The notes beneath the pieces were generated by a model that was not told the origin of the DNA, made no database searches, and was given only the letters and a program-made list of their open reading frames with translations. Made by a program: the position numbers and the translations under genes. A DNA stretch of 64,000 nt from Salminus brasiliensis (Eukaryota; Chordata; Actinopteri; Characiformes; Bryconidae). The stretch is from contig NC_132880.1 in assembly GCF_030463535.1 (NCBI RefSeq), forward strand, positions 40,925,842-40,989,841. Reading direction: 5' to 3'. Below, piece after piece: positions 63,952 to 64,000 of the stretch. How positions within the stretch are numbered: position 1 is the first letter of the stretch; every line of letters begins with the position of its first letter.

Positions 63952-64000
63952 TAAACACGGCCAATTTGCATTAATACTGTATTATGAATTACGCACTGGA

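Overview
The window is nuclear DNA of a ray-finned (teleost) fish. The genes are vertebrate, split by GT-AG introns, and embedded in fish-type repeats: Tc1/mariner relics and MITEs, tRNA-derived SINEs, and long CA/GT, AT and CT microsatellites. I cannot name the species from sequence alone.

Six protein-coding genes can be built exon by exon; all splice phases close and every protein matches its family. In order: dclk3 (minus, 776-6893), a doublecortin-domain kinase; fabp3 (plus, 14930-17374), heart-type fatty-acid-binding protein; zcchc17 (minus, 18026-22416), an S1/CCHC RNA-associated protein; snrnp40 (plus, 23864-30465), the U5 snRNP 40 kDa WD-repeat protein; nkain1 (plus, 34859-40932), a Na,K-ATPase-interacting membrane protein; and pum1 (plus, first exon near 45.45 kb, coding 55393 to beyond the window), Pumilio 1, cut off after Puf repeat 6. 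The block fabp3-zcchc17-snrnp40-nkain1-pum1 matches the human 1p35 neighbourhood from memory; dclk3 sits on a different chromosome in human. zcchc17 and snrnp40 are head-to-head and share a roughly 0.5 kb promoter region with two CCAAT boxes and an ETS motif. fabp3 and zcchc17 converge, with poly(A) signals about 0.4 kb apart.

Spaces between genes: 1-775 is mostly a Tc1-like MITE; 6.9-14.8 kb is repeat-rich and ends in a long pyrimidine tract before the fabp3 TATA box; 30.6-34.0 kb holds a decayed Tc1-like element; 42.1-45.3 kb holds SINE pieces, MITEs, a palindrome and a short tandem array; pum1 intron 1 is 9.8 kb with no coding content seen.

There is no bacterial-type system (operon, CRISPR, phage) here. 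The most unusual structures are a decayed tandem duplicate of nkain1 exon 2, 3' splice sites in snrnp40 and nkain1 where UG repeats replace the pyrimidine tract, a nine-copy MITE family, a probable transposon-supplied poly(A) signal for dclk3, and a 145-bp tandem array next to a palindromic element.
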